Positions 1-8,565 are shown, numbered from the stretch's first letter. The stretch is 36,112 bases of DNA from an uncultured Verrucomicrobia subdivision 3 bacterium (GCA_903822015.1 CAIJNQ010000151.1:1-36112), one strand, 5' to 3'. Made by a program: numbers and translations. Notes: generated from the sequence alone by a model not told the origin.

Positions 1-111
1 GACGCGCCGGCCGTGCCGGCCGGCGCGCCACTTGTCCAGGGCGAAGGCCAGGAACGCCACCAGACCGGAGGCGGCAAACCAGAGGAGCGCGATGGAGCCG
101 GCAATTTTCAC
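1..111 (-). CDS. DUF1294-type small membrane protein, N-terminal part (cut by window edge)
   Basis: Reading the minus strand from a GTG at 111-109 gives 37 open codons to the window edge. An in-frame TGA (118-120) directly precedes the ATC-TGG-CGC codons before the GTG, so no start lies further upstream. The peptide begins MKIAGSIALLWF, continues as one hydrophobic helix (about residues 4-24), and then reads ALDKWRAGRHGRRV. A helix followed by DK-x-x-A and a basic stretch is typical of DUF1294 proteins, small inner-membrane proteins of unknown function. Only the N-terminal third or so is present, so the assignment rests on one motif. The plus-strand frame over the same bases shows no protein-like features. 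Confidence 0.5.
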   Translation of the reverse strand, partial: MKIAGSIALLWFAASGLVAFLAFALDKWRAGRHGRRV

Positions 112-290
112 GCGCCAGATTCAGCGATATTTCCGGCTAATGCGAGATCGATTACGCCGGGTTTTGAAAACAGCGCCGGACTTCGGCCGATAAAGCCAGC
201 GGATGAATTTAGGAATGCATCTGTGATTACAAAGCGCGATCCATTTTATAATTGTTGCCCGGCGGAGGAAGGTTCAAACTGGATCACGTT

Positions 291-929
291 ATGAAAAAAC
301 TAGCCATTATTATCGGGATTTTTGCGGTGCTGGGCATATTCGCTATTAGCGTGATCCTGATTGCCGGCGGCAGCTATAACCGCCTGGTCAAACTTTCGCA
401 GGGAGTGGACAGTCAATGGGCGCAGGTGCAAAACGTATACCAGCGCCGGGCCGACCTCATTCCCAACCTGGTGGCGACGGTTTCCGGCGCGGCCAATTTT
501 GAAAAATCGACGTTAACCGAAATCACGGCGGCCCGGGCGTCCGTCGGGCAGGTGAAGCTGGACGCCAACTCGGCACCGACCGATCCCGCCAAGCTGGCGG
601 CCTTTGAATCGGCGCAGGGCCAGCTCTCGTTCGCATTGTCACGGCTGCTGGTGGTGGTGGAGAAGTATCCCGACTTGAAGGCGACGGAGGGATTCCGGGA
701 TTTGCAGGCATCCCTGGAAGGGACGGAAAATCGCATCAGTGTCGAGCGCCGGGATTTCAACACCGCCGTGCAGAATTACAACACCGCGATCAAATCGTTT
801 CCGGCGGTGTTTTATGCCGGGGCCTGCGGCTTCAGCCCGAAGCCCTATTTTACTGCCACGGCCGGGGCCGTGACGCCGCCCAAAGTCTCGTTTGATTTCA
901 ACAAGCCGGCGACGGCCACAAATCCCTGA
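291..929 (+). CDS. LemA family membrane protein
   Basis: The product has 212 residues. An N-terminal membrane helix (about 5-25) is followed by SYNRLVKL, then YQRRADLIPNLV (50-61) and LEGTENRISVERRDFN (142-157), the two hallmark stretches of LemA proteins. The rest is a helical, cytoplasm-free domain anchored by the N-terminal helix, and the family's molecular role is unsettled. The ATG at 291 is chosen over an upstream in-frame TTG at 252 because MKKLAIII begins exactly at the membrane helix. The next gene, a TPM-domain protein, starts 3 bases after the stop; LemA and TPM genes are often adjacent in bacteria, which supports the call and suggests one transcript through 2081. Confidence 0.92.
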   Translation: MKKLAIIIGIFAVLGIFAISVILIAGGSYNRLVKLSQGVDSQWAQVQNVYQRRADLIPNLVATVSGAANFEKSTLTEITAARASVGQVKLDANSAPTDPAKLAAFESAQGQLSFALSRLLVVVEKYPDLKATEGFRDLQASLEGTENRISVERRDFNTAVQNYNTAIKSFPAVFYAGACGFSPKPYFTATAGAVTPPKVSFDFNKPATATNP

Positions 930-932
930 AGT

Positions 933-1679
933 GTGCGACGCATCGGCGCCATCCTGATTTTGCTCTGCGGTTTCCGGCTTTTGGCCCAGGAAGTCATGCC
1001 CCCCGCGCCGGCGGCTTATTTCAATGACTATGCGAACGCTGTCGCCGCCAGCACGGCGGCACAGCTCAACACAACGCTGGAAAACTTCGAGCGGCAGACT
1101 TCCGAGCAGATTGTGGTGGCCATCTTTCCCAGGATGCAGTCGGATTCATCCATTGAGGACTACACCGTGCGGGTGGCGCGTTCATGGCAGGCGGGGCAAA
1201 AGGACAAAAACAACGGAGCGGTGCTCTTCGTCTTTGTGCAGGATCACAAAATGTTTCTGCAGGTGGGCTACGGACTGGAAGGCGTCCTGCCGGATGCGCT
1301 TTGCAAACGGATCATCGACGAGCAGATCGCCCCGCGGTTCAAGGCCGGTGATTTTGACGGCGGGCTGACGGCGGGGGTGCAGGCAATTCTGGCGGCGACG
1401 AAGGGCGAATACAAAGGAACCGGTGGAACGGTGGCGGACAGCCGCGCATCCAAAGGATCCAATAGTCCCCTGCTGGGCTACGGTTTTTTGATCCTATTGA
1501 TAATAATAGTTATATTTGCGCGAGGTTCGGGGATGTTTTTACCCTGGCTATTGCTCTCCAGCAGCGGCACAAACCGTGGCTGGGGGGGCGGAGGATTTTC
1601 GGGCGGGGGCGGCGGCGGGGGTGGATTTTCGGGCGGGGGCGGCAGCTTTGGCGGTGGCGGCGCGGGAGGGAGCTGGTAA
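933..1679 (+). CDS. TPM-domain (YgcG-like) membrane protein with Gly-rich tail
   Basis: The 248-residue product starts at a GTG three bases after the lemA stop. Residues 1-18 are a likely signal peptide (LILLCGFRLLAQ). Residues about 28-155 form a TPM domain, with the typical opening YFNDYANAVAA, the stretch SEQIVVAIFP, a segment NNGAVLFVFVQDHK and the motif VGYGLEGVLPD. A membrane helix follows at about 179-197, and the last 33 residues are almost only Gly, Ser and Phe, ending GAGGSW. This architecture is that of YgcG-like proteins, with the TPM domain probably outside the inner membrane and the Gly-rich tail on the other side. The biochemical function is unknown; some TPM proteins have been linked to phosphatase or photosystem repair roles in other organisms. 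Confidence 0.9.
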   Translation: MRRIGAILILLCGFRLLAQEVMPPAPAAYFNDYANAVAASTAAQLNTTLENFERQTSEQIVVAIFPRMQSDSSIEDYTVRVARSWQAGQKDKNNGAVLFVFVQDHKMFLQVGYGLEGVLPDALCKRIIDEQIAPRFKAGDFDGGLTAGVQAILAATKGEYKGTGGTVADSRASKGSNSPLLGYGFLILLIIIVIFARGSGMFLPWLLLSSSGTNRGWGGGGFSGGGGGGGGFSGGGGSFGGGGAGGSW

Positions 1680-1682
1680 TTT

Positions 1683-2081
1683 ATGCACCCCAAGCGATTT
1701 GCCAAACACCTGCACCACGACACCATCGTTGCGGCGATCAGCGATGCCGGACACAAGACCACCGGCGAAATCCAGGTGAGCATCAGCCCGAAACACATCG
1801 AAGATCCGGTCGCGGCCGCCCAGGCGGTATTCATGCGTCTGGGCCTGGACAAATCTCCGGAACGAAACGGGGTGCTGATTTTCGTGGCCCCCCGCTCGCA
1901 TAAATTTGCCGTCATCGGCGATGCAGCGGTTCACGCGAAGTGCGGTGATGAATTCTGGCGAAAGCTGGCGGACGCCATGACGGGCTATTTTCGCAAATCC
2001 GAATTCACGCCGGGCATTATCCACGGGGTGGAAAAAGCCGGCGAACTGCTGGCAGAACATTTTCCGCGGCGGCGCGGATGA
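1683..2081 (+). CDS. Stand-alone TPM-domain protein
   Basis: The 132-residue product starts at ATG 1683, three bases after the previous stop, so translation is probably coupled. It lacks a signal peptide and membrane helix. It carries TTGEIQVSIS, a segment ERNGVLIFVAPRSHKFAVIGD matching the NGVLI..F...HK core of TPM domains, and a C-terminal helix ending GVEKAGELLAEHFP. It is thus a second, apparently cytosolic TPM domain beside the membrane-bound one. It could act with LemA and the preceding protein as a three-part unit. The N-terminal part is more divergent, which is why the call stops at the domain level. Confidence 0.8.
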   Translation: MHPKRFAKHLHHDTIVAAISDAGHKTTGEIQVSISPKHIEDPVAAAQAVFMRLGLDKSPERNGVLIFVAPRSHKFAVIGDAAVHAKCGDEFWRKLADAMTGYFRKSEFTPGIIHGVEKAGELLAEHFPRRRG

Positions 2082-2331
2082 ATGGACGCAAAAGCGACAT
2101 CGCCCCTGGCATATCAAGCTGAGGGCACGGAATGCCGCTTAAGTTGCGACGACTAGCCCGACAGATTTTAACTTTCCGCCTCAACCAGTCACGGTCATTC
2201 CAGCCAAACCCGGCGGATCAAATCGGTAGCAATAATGCAGCCGCAAAAGGCGCTCCGATGGGTTTAGTAATCCAACATTTCAGCGGGAGAAATCTGTTCA
2301 AACAGCACGGCTTCAAATAAAGTCCCCGCAC
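2082..2331 (+). other. Intergenic region between the LemA/TPM genes and the sigma factor
   Basis: This 250-base stretch shows no convincing gene; the short open frame inside it (2132-2320) has no recognisable protein character. It is the natural place for a terminator of the lemA group and a promoter of the sigma factor gene, but I cannot point to a clear -35/-10 pair or hairpin. Confidence 0.4.
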
Positions 2332-2952
2332 ATGGCATCCGAGGCCGAATTGCTGGCGCGCTGCCGTCGCGGCGAAGCCGCGGCGTGGGATGAACTTTTC
2401 GACCTACATTACGCAGCGGCGGGGCGGTTTATCTTCCAGCTTTCGCCGGATTTTTCCCGCGAAGACAGCGAGGAGATCTGCCAGGAGGTTTTTCTATCGG
2501 TCATCAAAAACCTCGATTCCTTCCAAGGCGAAAGCCAGTTCCAGACCTGGCTGTTCCGCATCGCCGCCAACAAGGCGCGGGATTACCGGGAGAAACGCAT
2601 TGCGGCCAAACGCGGCGGCGGACAAACCACGAATTCGTTGCAGGCCGAAAACCCCGAAACCGGTCAGGCACCAGACCCGCCAGACCCATTGCCGAGGCCG
2701 GACGAACAGTTGATGAACGCCGAGCAGCTGACCCTCGTACGCGAATCGCTCGACCAGCTCAGCGGGCCATGCCGGGAAATCATCGAACTGCGCTATTTCG
2801 GCGATTTGAGTTATGAGGAATTAAGCGCGACCTTGGAATTGAATCTGAAAACGGTCAGTTCGCGATTGAGCAAATGCCTGGACCGGCTGGAAGAAATAGC
2901 GCGGAAATGGTTTGCCCGGGAAACTCCGGAGGTTTTCCCGTCTAACGGATGA
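2332..2952 (+). CDS. ECF-type RNA polymerase sigma factor
   Basis: The 206-residue product has the two-domain layout of extracytoplasmic-function sigma factors. Region 2 runs from about residue 20 to 90 and includes EEICQEVFLSVIKNLDSF and the core-binding/-10 recognition segment FQTWLFRIAANKARDYRE. A Pro- and Gln-rich linker (about 96-125) precedes region 4 (about 140-195), with CREIIELRYFGDLSYEEL and the helix-turn-helix LELNLKTVSSRLSKCL. It directs RNA polymerase to a specific promoter set. The start is ATG 2332. The next gene begins 8 bases after the stop and encodes a one-helix membrane protein, the usual arrangement of an ECF sigma with its anti-sigma regulator. The linker is longer than in most ECF factors. 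Confidence 0.93.
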   Translation: MASEAELLARCRRGEAAAWDELFDLHYAAAGRFIFQLSPDFSREDSEEICQEVFLSVIKNLDSFQGESQFQTWLFRIAANKARDYREKRIAAKRGGGQTTNSLQAENPETGQAPDPPDPLPRPDEQLMNAEQLTLVRESLDQLSGPCREIIELRYFGDLSYEELSATLELNLKTVSSRLSKCLDRLEEIARKWFARETPEVFPSNG

Positions 2953-2959
2953 CGGAAAC

Positions 2960-4030
2960 ATGGAATCGGAACGTAAAATTGAAAAAATGCTGCGCGCTTA
3001 CGCGAAAAAACGTCGCGGACAGGCCAGCGATCATCTGAAGCTGCATCCGGCCATGCGACGAATGCTGCAAGGCGAGGTCGCACGCCGCGCAGCCAGGCCG
3101 GAGGACGAAGCGGCTACCGTGACGCTTTGGGAATTATTCCGGCAGCGCTGGGCGGTGCTGGCGGGTTTTGCGGTTATCATATTCTTTGGCGCGGCATTAT
3201 ACCTGCCGGCATTGAGCAAGGGTAAATTCAAGGCGCAAAAGGTTACTGCCATGAATCATCTCAAGCAAATCGACTTGGCTGCTGAAAAGACGGCAAACGA
3301 AAACAACAGCAACCTACCTTCACCCCTGGACAATCAAAACGGGAAACCTGCCGGCTCGCAAATCACCACGGCCAGCGGCGAGGTCCCGGCCAATGCGCCA
3401 GCCGCTCCGGCGATCACGATAAACCCCTTTGCGGATCGGGCACGGGCCGTTCCGTTCGCGACCGCCGGCGCACAGAATTTTGCCACCGGCCGGCAGAACA
3501 TTTTCAAGAACAAGGCAGCGGCCGCCGGGCCTGCCTCCGTGCTGGAGAATTTCCAGGTGCTACAAAGCGGCAATGTGATCCGCGTCGTGGATGCGGACGG
3601 CTCAGTTTACGATGGCTCGTTGCAGCGGCTAAGCGTGGCCGCGCAAAAAATGTCGGTTCAATCGGCCCAGCCCGCCCCGGCCGGCAGCGAGACGGGTCAA
3701 ATGGAACGACCCAACGGACAGCCAAAGACCATCAATAACCGCGATGAACTCCAAACCGTCCCAAATTATTTTTTCCGGGTGTCCGGTATGAACCGGACCC
3801 TGAAACAAAAAGTCGAGTTTACGGGGAATTTGCAGGCGATGGCGGTCATGACGACGAACCTGCCACAATCATCCCCGGCCGAGGCCGGGTTGGGCGTTGG
3901 AGCATCCGGCGAAAGTCCTCAAGCCATGCTGACGGGTCAATTACCGTGGTTTAATTCGCGCATTGCCGGAACGGCAATAATTGGCGACACCACCAACTTC
4001 GAAATTAATGCCGTGCCGCAACCACCATGA
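2960..4030 (+). CDS. Single-pass membrane protein, possible anti-sigma factor
   Basis: The 356-residue product begins at ATG 2960; an upstream frame extension into the sigma gene (from 2912) is rejected because MESERKIEKMLRAYAKKR is a natural N-terminus and avoids a 40-base overlap. Residues 1-62 are charged and helical (cytoplasmic), 63-84 form one membrane helix (RWAVLAGFAVIIFFGAALYL), and residues 90-356 are a low-complexity, Asn/Ala/Pro-rich outer part without a domain I recognise. Position directly behind an ECF sigma gene and this topology fit an anti-sigma factor that holds the sigma at the membrane until an envelope signal is sensed. No ZAS motif (HxxxCxxC) is visible, so the role is inferred from context. 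Confidence 0.6.
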   Translation: MESERKIEKMLRAYAKKRRGQASDHLKLHPAMRRMLQGEVARRAARPEDEAATVTLWELFRQRWAVLAGFAVIIFFGAALYLPALSKGKFKAQKVTAMNHLKQIDLAAEKTANENNSNLPSPLDNQNGKPAGSQITTASGEVPANAPAAPAITINPFADRARAVPFATAGAQNFATGRQNIFKNKAAAAGPASVLENFQVLQSGNVIRVVDADGSVYDGSLQRLSVAAQKMSVQSAQPAPAGSETGQMERPNGQPKTINNRDELQTVPNYFFRVSGMNRTLKQKVEFTGNLQAMAVMTTNLPQSSPAEAGLGVGASGESPQAMLTGQLPWFNSRIAGTAIIGDTTNFEINAVPQPP

Positions 4031-4195
4031 ATCCGAGACGCCAAGGCTCCAGCTAAAACCGCGTTCCCACGGACCTAATCTTATTCCCCGGTCGAATTCA
4101 ATTTCCGCCGCCGCCCGGGCCAGCCGGGGGCAGCCGGCTTTCCAAGATTACAGACTTGCCTTAGCTAAAAGACCCGTTAATGCTTTAAGCTCGCA

Positions 4196-5875
4196 ATGAT
4201 ATTGAAACGGTTTTTTGAAAAGCAGCTCGTGATGATTGTTACGCCATTTGCGAGGCTGGCGCTGCTGGTTTTTCTGGGGGCCGTTTATTTTTCCCTCATA
4301 CCAAAAATCGCAGCCTCGACCAAAGAGGTCGCCCTGGTCGATTTAAAATTGGGTGATTATCTTCAGCAAGTGATGCAACACAACGAGGCGGTGCAGGCGC
4401 AGTTGCTGGAGGTGGAAGTCAGCCATCGCAAAAACACGGCGGAGATGGGCATATTTGAGCCCAAATTCAAGTCATCCGTCACTTATGAGGCGAACAAGCG
4501 CACCAACAACGTTTCGCAGGCGGCGGCGCAGAATAACCAGGGGATTTTTAAGGAAAATAATACGCTCTACGACAGCGGCCTTGAATCGGAGCTGCCCACC
4601 GGCGGCAAAGTGCATCTGGGCTATACCATGAGCAATTTGGGGAACAACGTGAATCCGAATTCCAGTCTGTTCACTTCCCCAACCAATAATAATTACTGGA
4701 ATCGGCAGTATCAGACGTTTGTCGGGGCGACATTCACCCAACCGCTATTGAAGGACGCCGGGCTGACGCCGACTTTGGCCAATCTCCGGCTGACCGCGCT
4801 CGACTCGGACATCGCGTTCCAGGAATATCGCCGGCAGTTGATGCTGACGATTTTCAAGGCGGAGGACGCCTATTGGAACCTGTATTTTTCCCAGGAACAG
4901 GTTCGTTTTTTCGACCAGTCCATTTCGGTGGCGCAGAGTGTCCTGGATGACAGCCGGGAAAAATTGAAGATCGGCCAGGGCTCGGAACTGGATATGATGG
5001 AGGCGCAGTCGGCGCTGGCGTTGCGCAGCACAAAACGGAACAACGCGCTGCAGGAATATTACGATGCCGTGGAAAACCTGCAGGTGCTCATGGGGGTTTC
5101 GCCCTCGCCGTCTCCGGCGGGTCCGGTCGGGTCAACTTTTCATGTGACCGACACGCCGCGCGAAACGAGCGCCGCGATTTCTTATTCCGAAAACTTTGAG
5201 CAGGCGTTTTCCTTGAACCCGGATTATCTAATCCAGCAGACCAAAATCAAAGAGCAACTCCTGCGGATGGGCGTGGCCAAAAATCAAATCCTCCCGGATT
5301 TAAGCCTGCTGGGCGCCTACGGTTTCAACGGCCTGGGCACCACGCCGGTGAATTCCTGGGACTCCGCCCAGTCGGGCGCCTATCCTTCTTGGTCCATCGG
5401 CATGGAATTGACCGTGCCGTTGGATGGCAATATCAAGGAACGCAATTTGTATCAGGCGTCGAAACTCACCCTGTCGGAGGCTTACCTCCGGTTCAAGGGT
5501 GTGCAGACAGAAATTTCCTACGGGTTGAACACGGCCATACAGAAAGCGGGGGCCTGGGAACAGAGCATTCAAAGCTACCAAACGGTGGTGCATTACAATG
5601 AGGAATTGCTCAAGACCCAGCTCGAACGCCTCAAGGCCGGGCGCGTGGATGGCCACAAAGTCATGGAAGTCGAGGCGGATTTGCTGGATGCCCGCCAGGA
5701 ACTGGCCAACGCGTTGACGCAATATCAGCGGGCCTTGAACCAAGTCGAGCTTGTGGCGGGTTCAATCCTGAAAAATCGCAACCTTGACCTCACCCGCGCG
5801 GAGCTGAAACAACGGACGACATTATTGCTGGATGGCGCCTCTGCGCCGGCCGCGCCAGTCTCCACCTCAAATTAA
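4196..5875 (+). CDS. TolC-family outer membrane efflux/secretion channel
   Basis: The 559-residue product has an N-terminal export signal (hydrophobic core about 17-35, likely cut near AAS-TKE at about 41). It then shows the two TolC repeats: the first with DYLQQVMQHNEAVQAQLLEVE and a helical segment around FKAEDAYWNLYFSQEQ, the second with FEQAFSLNPDYLIQQTKIKEQ and a final coiled segment ending in QYQRALNQVELVAGSIL. Such proteins trimerise into an outer-membrane barrel with a periplasmic alpha-helical tunnel. ATG 4196 gives the longest signal; ATG 4232 is an alternative. It is the first gene of the long co-directional cluster, and the adaptor gene follows 6 bases after its stop. It is therefore the likely exit channel for the export system described here, though export of small molecules cannot be excluded. 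Confidence 0.9.
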   Translation: MILKRFFEKQLVMIVTPFARLALLVFLGAVYFSLIPKIAASTKEVALVDLKLGDYLQQVMQHNEAVQAQLLEVEVSHRKNTAEMGIFEPKFKSSVTYEANKRTNNVSQAAAQNNQGIFKENNTLYDSGLESELPTGGKVHLGYTMSNLGNNVNPNSSLFTSPTNNNYWNRQYQTFVGATFTQPLLKDAGLTPTLANLRLTALDSDIAFQEYRRQLMLTIFKAEDAYWNLYFSQEQVRFFDQSISVAQSVLDDSREKLKIGQGSELDMMEAQSALALRSTKRNNALQEYYDAVENLQVLMGVSPSPSPAGPVGSTFHVTDTPRETSAAISYSENFEQAFSLNPDYLIQQTKIKEQLLRMGVAKNQILPDLSLLGAYGFNGLGTTPVNSWDSAQSGAYPSWSIGMELTVPLDGNIKERNLYQASKLTLSEAYLRFKGVQTEISYGLNTAIQKAGAWEQSIQSYQTVVHYNEELLKTQLERLKAGRVDGHKVMEVEADLLDARQELANALTQYQRALNQVELVAGSILKNRNLDLTRAELKQRTTLLLDGASAPAAPVSTSN

Positions 5876-5881
5876 AATTTT

Positions 5882-6607
5882 ATGTTCAAGTATTTCTGGG
5901 TTGGCCTATTGGGAATCTCCGTCGGTTTGGTTCCCGTCGCTCGCGCAGCGGAACCGTTGTCGGTCAGCGGCATCACCGAGCCGTATCTGGACGTGACACT
6001 CGGTCTGGCCGACGCCGGCATCATCAGCACGCAGTTTTTCAAGGAAGGTGACACCGTCAAAAAAGGCGACGCCATCCTGGAGCTGGACAAACGGCTCGAG
6101 ACGTTCGAGGTCGCGCGCCGCAAAGCCGTAATGGTGCAAAACAAACGGGTTTATGATTCGACGCGGACCCTGATGGAAAGCACCAAGTCGGTGAGCCAGG
6201 AGGAAATGACCAAAGCCGAGGCCGAATACAATGTTTCCGCCGCCGAATATGACATCGCCGTCCAGCAGCTGGCCAACCGCCAGCTCGTCGCGCCGTTTAC
6301 CGGCCGCATCACGGAGGTTTTGCTCAAGCCCGGCGCCGCCGTTGCGCCGTATCAGCCGCTCGTCCGGCTCGTGGACACCTCGCGCTGTTATTTCACCGGC
6401 CACATCGAGGGCAAGGCCGCGGCGAATCTGCAACCCGACCAGCCGGTGCAAATCCAGGTGGATGGCGGCGTGACGATTCCAGGGAAAATCTGTTTCATCT
6501 CGCCGACCGTGGACGCTGCGAGCGGCCTCGCGAAAGTGAAGGCCATTTTTGACAACGCCGACGGCCGGATCCGCCCCGGTCTTTCCGCACAGCTCACCAC
6601 GGAATAA
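5882..6607 (+). CDS. HlyD/MFP-family periplasmic adaptor
   Basis: The 241-residue product starts with a signal peptide (about 1-22, cut after ARA). It then contains the first half of a lipoyl-like domain (FFKEGDTVKKGDAILELDK), a short alpha-helical hairpin (about 75-130), the second lipoyl half (LVAPFTGRITEVLLKPGAAV) and a beta-barrel segment ending RIRPGLSAQLTTE. This is the layout of membrane fusion proteins that join an inner-membrane pump or translocase to a TolC channel. It is short for the family and lacks an N-terminal membrane anchor other than the cleaved signal, more like the RND/MacA type than classical HlyD. It lies between tolC (6-base gap) and a second adaptor (5-base gap), so the three probably work as one assembly. 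Confidence 0.9.
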   Translation: MFKYFWVGLLGISVGLVPVARAAEPLSVSGITEPYLDVTLGLADAGIISTQFFKEGDTVKKGDAILELDKRLETFEVARRKAVMVQNKRVYDSTRTLMESTKSVSQEEMTKAEAEYNVSAAEYDIAVQQLANRQLVAPFTGRITEVLLKPGAAVAPYQPLVRLVDTSRCYFTGHIEGKAAANLQPDQPVQIQVDGGVTIPGKICFISPTVDAASGLAKVKAIFDNADGRIRPGLSAQLTTE

Positions 6608-6612
6608 TTTTT

Positions 6613-8466
6613 ATGGAAACCAACGGCGGCAGGGACGCTGAATTTTCGCGCACGCTTGACGAGCTTGCCGCGCTGCGCCAGTTCGCCGGCGAACCCAAAA
6701 ATTTCTGGCCGGCCTTTCTGGCCGCCGCCTCGAAACTGATTTCGGCGGACATCGCCGTGCTGCTGCTCGGCAGTCCCGGTAAAAATCCGCGCTGGGCGAA
6801 GATCGGCGAGTGGGATTCCGGCTCCGGGCTGTCGCGAGTCCGGACACAATTCACCTCACAACTCGAAGCCATCGCCGAACGCGGCTTGGGCGATGGCAGC
6901 TTCTTGGAACAGACCGACCCGACCAGCGGCAGTTTTACGGTCGCCGTTCGGCTCAAATTGCAACGCGCCGAAGACGAAGTCATTTTGGCCGCGCAATTGA
7001 AGGATTTCACCTCATCCGCTGCCAGCGAGGCGATCGCCCGCCTGCGGCTGGTGGCCGACGTGCCGCTGGCATTCCAACAGAATCTCGCCGCACAGCAGGC
7101 GCGCAACGACGTGGAAAAATTCGCCGCCGTCCTGGATTTAAACGTGCCGGTCAACGATGCGACGCAATTTATTTCCGCCGCGCTCGCGTTCGGCAACGGC
7201 ATCGCCACCCGTTTCCGCTGCGAGCGCGCGAGCCTCGGCTGGCTCGAAGGCGGCTACATCCGGCTGCGCGCGATAAGCCGCACCGAACAGTTTGACCGCC
7301 AGATGGCCGCCGCGCAGGCGCTTGAAGTTGCCATGGAAGAATGTGTGGACCAGGATGAGGAAATCCTTTTTCCGTCACCGGCAGGCGTGACGACCATAGC
7401 GCGCGACCATGAAACATTCGCCGCCGACCAGAAATCCGGGAACATCTGTTCCCTCCCGCTGCGGCTCGACGGCAAGGTGGTTGGCGTGCTGACCTGCGAA
7501 CGGCAGGACATGGCGTTCACCGCCGTTGAACTCCAGCAAATCCGCCTCGGCTGCGACCAGATCGTGCGGCGCTTGAGCGAATTGAAACTTTATGACCGCT
7601 GGTTCGGCGCGCGCTGGGCGGCACACACCCGCGATTATTTTTCCCGCTGGCTCGGCCCGGAACACACCTGGGGCAAGGTCACGGCGATTTTTCTCACGCT
7701 GGTCATGTTCGCGCCGTTCCTGGTGCGCGTCAATTATCGCGTCGAGGGCAATTTCATTCTGCGCAGCGACGAGGCGGAATTTCTGACCGCTCCGTTCGAC
7801 GGCTACATTGAGCAGGTGTTCGTCCGCGCCGGCGATCATGTCGCGAAAGCCCAGCCGCTGGTGAGCCTGAACCGCAGCGAACTGCTGCTCGACCAGTCGG
7901 CCGCGCTCGCCGACGTGGTGCGCTACCAGCACGAGGCCGAAAAAGCGCGCGCCGCGAACAATATTGCGGAAATGCGCATTGACGACGCGCAGGCGCAACA
8001 GGCGCAGGCCCGGCTGGACCTCGTGCGCTACCGCCTCGATAACGCGGTCATCAAATCCGCGTTCGACGGCGTGGTGGTCGAGGGCGATTTGCGCGAGCGC
8101 ATCGCTTCGCCGGTCAAGCAGGGCGACGCGCTGTTCAAGGTGGCGCGCATTGACACGCTTTACGCCGAGGCGGAGATCGGCGAGCGCGACGTGCAGGAAA
8201 TCCTGGGCAAGTCCAAGGGTGAAATTGCCTTCGTCACGCAGCCGAAAACCAAATATCCGGTCACATTGCAAATCGTCCAGCCGGCGGCGGTCACCAAGAA
8301 AGATGGCAACGTGTTTCTGGTGCGCCTGCAGCCGGACGGCGGTGCGGCGCAATGGTGGCGTCCGGGCCTGACCGGCCTGTGCAAAATTTCGACAGAGAAG
8401 CGGACGCTGTTCTGGATTTTCACGCATCGCACGGTGGATTTCCTGCGGATGAAGCTTTGGTTTTAA
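6613..8466 (+). CDS. GAF domain - HlyD adaptor fusion, inner-membrane anchored
   Basis: The 617-residue product has two halves. Residues 1-340 are soluble and lack a signal peptide, and they include a GAF-like domain at about 165-320 (CERASLGWLEGGYIRLRAIS, then ICSLPLRLDGKVVGVLTCE, both typical GAF strands). A membrane helix lies at about 353-372. Residues 380-600 form a periplasmic adaptor: APFDGYIEQVFVRAGDHVAK (lipoyl half 1), a coiled-coil hairpin (about 425-475), KSAFDGVVVEGDLRERI (lipoyl half 2) and a barrel. The GAF part should face the cytoplasm, and the adaptor part the periplasm, giving a route for a cytoplasmic signal to act on the channel. What the GAF domain binds is unknown. It is followed by an apparent insertion that separates it from the protease-adaptor gene. 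Confidence 0.88.
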   Translation: METNGGRDAEFSRTLDELAALRQFAGEPKNFWPAFLAAASKLISADIAVLLLGSPGKNPRWAKIGEWDSGSGLSRVRTQFTSQLEAIAERGLGDGSFLEQTDPTSGSFTVAVRLKLQRAEDEVILAAQLKDFTSSAASEAIARLRLVADVPLAFQQNLAAQQARNDVEKFAAVLDLNVPVNDATQFISAALAFGNGIATRFRCERASLGWLEGGYIRLRAISRTEQFDRQMAAAQALEVAMEECVDQDEEILFPSPAGVTTIARDHETFAADQKSGNICSLPLRLDGKVVGVLTCERQDMAFTAVELQQIRLGCDQIVRRLSELKLYDRWFGARWAAHTRDYFSRWLGPEHTWGKVTAIFLTLVMFAPFLVRVNYRVEGNFILRSDEAEFLTAPFDGYIEQVFVRAGDHVAKAQPLVSLNRSELLLDQSAALADVVRYQHEAEKARAANNIAEMRIDDAQAQQAQARLDLVRYRLDNAVIKSAFDGVVVEGDLRERIASPVKQGDALFKVARIDTLYAEAEIGERDVQEILGKSKGEIAFVTQPKTKYPVTLQIVQPAAVTKKDGNVFLVRLQPDGGAAQWWRPGLTGLCKISTEKRTLFWIFTHRTVDFLRMKLWF

Positions 8467-8467
8467 T

Positions 8468-8499
8468 CAGTCAGCAGTCTGTGGTCAGTAGTCAGTAGC
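8468..8499 (+). repeat. GTCAGTAGTCAGT-type simple repeat
   Basis: The stretch reads CAGTCAGCAGTCTGTGGTCA followed by GTAGTCAGTAGC, a run of near-copies of (G)GTCAGTA. Eight-base pieces recur inverted downstream of the four-helix-bundle gene: TGGTCAGT (8482-8489) against ACTGACCA (8942-8949), and TAGTCAGT (8489-8496) against ACTGACTA (8956-8963). The run lies just after the GAF-HlyD stop codon, so it interrupts an otherwise tightly packed cluster. Confidence 0.7.
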
Positions 8500-8517
8500 A
8501 TTGCGAGATGCGAGTCT

Positions 8518-8534
8518 GGCTACGGACGACTGAC
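8518..8534 (+). repeat. 17-base direct repeat, left copy
   Basis: GGCTACGGACGACTGAC here is identical to bases 8931-8947. The left copy is followed at once by a second partial unit, TACGGACGAC. The two copies enclose the four-helix-bundle gene. Confidence 0.85.
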
Positions 8535-8565
8535 TACGGACGACGAACGAAAAACTGATTTAATA

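Noticed and set aside
13-294. Plus-strand open frame of 93 codons at the window start
   Set aside because: Its first part lies opposite the DUF1294-like gene and its peptide has no protein-like pattern; it also runs into the lemA start.
4031-4195. GC-rich hairpin terminator before tolC (CCCGGGCCAGCCGGG)
   Set aside because: The stem is only 5 pairs and no T-run follows, so I do not call it a terminator.
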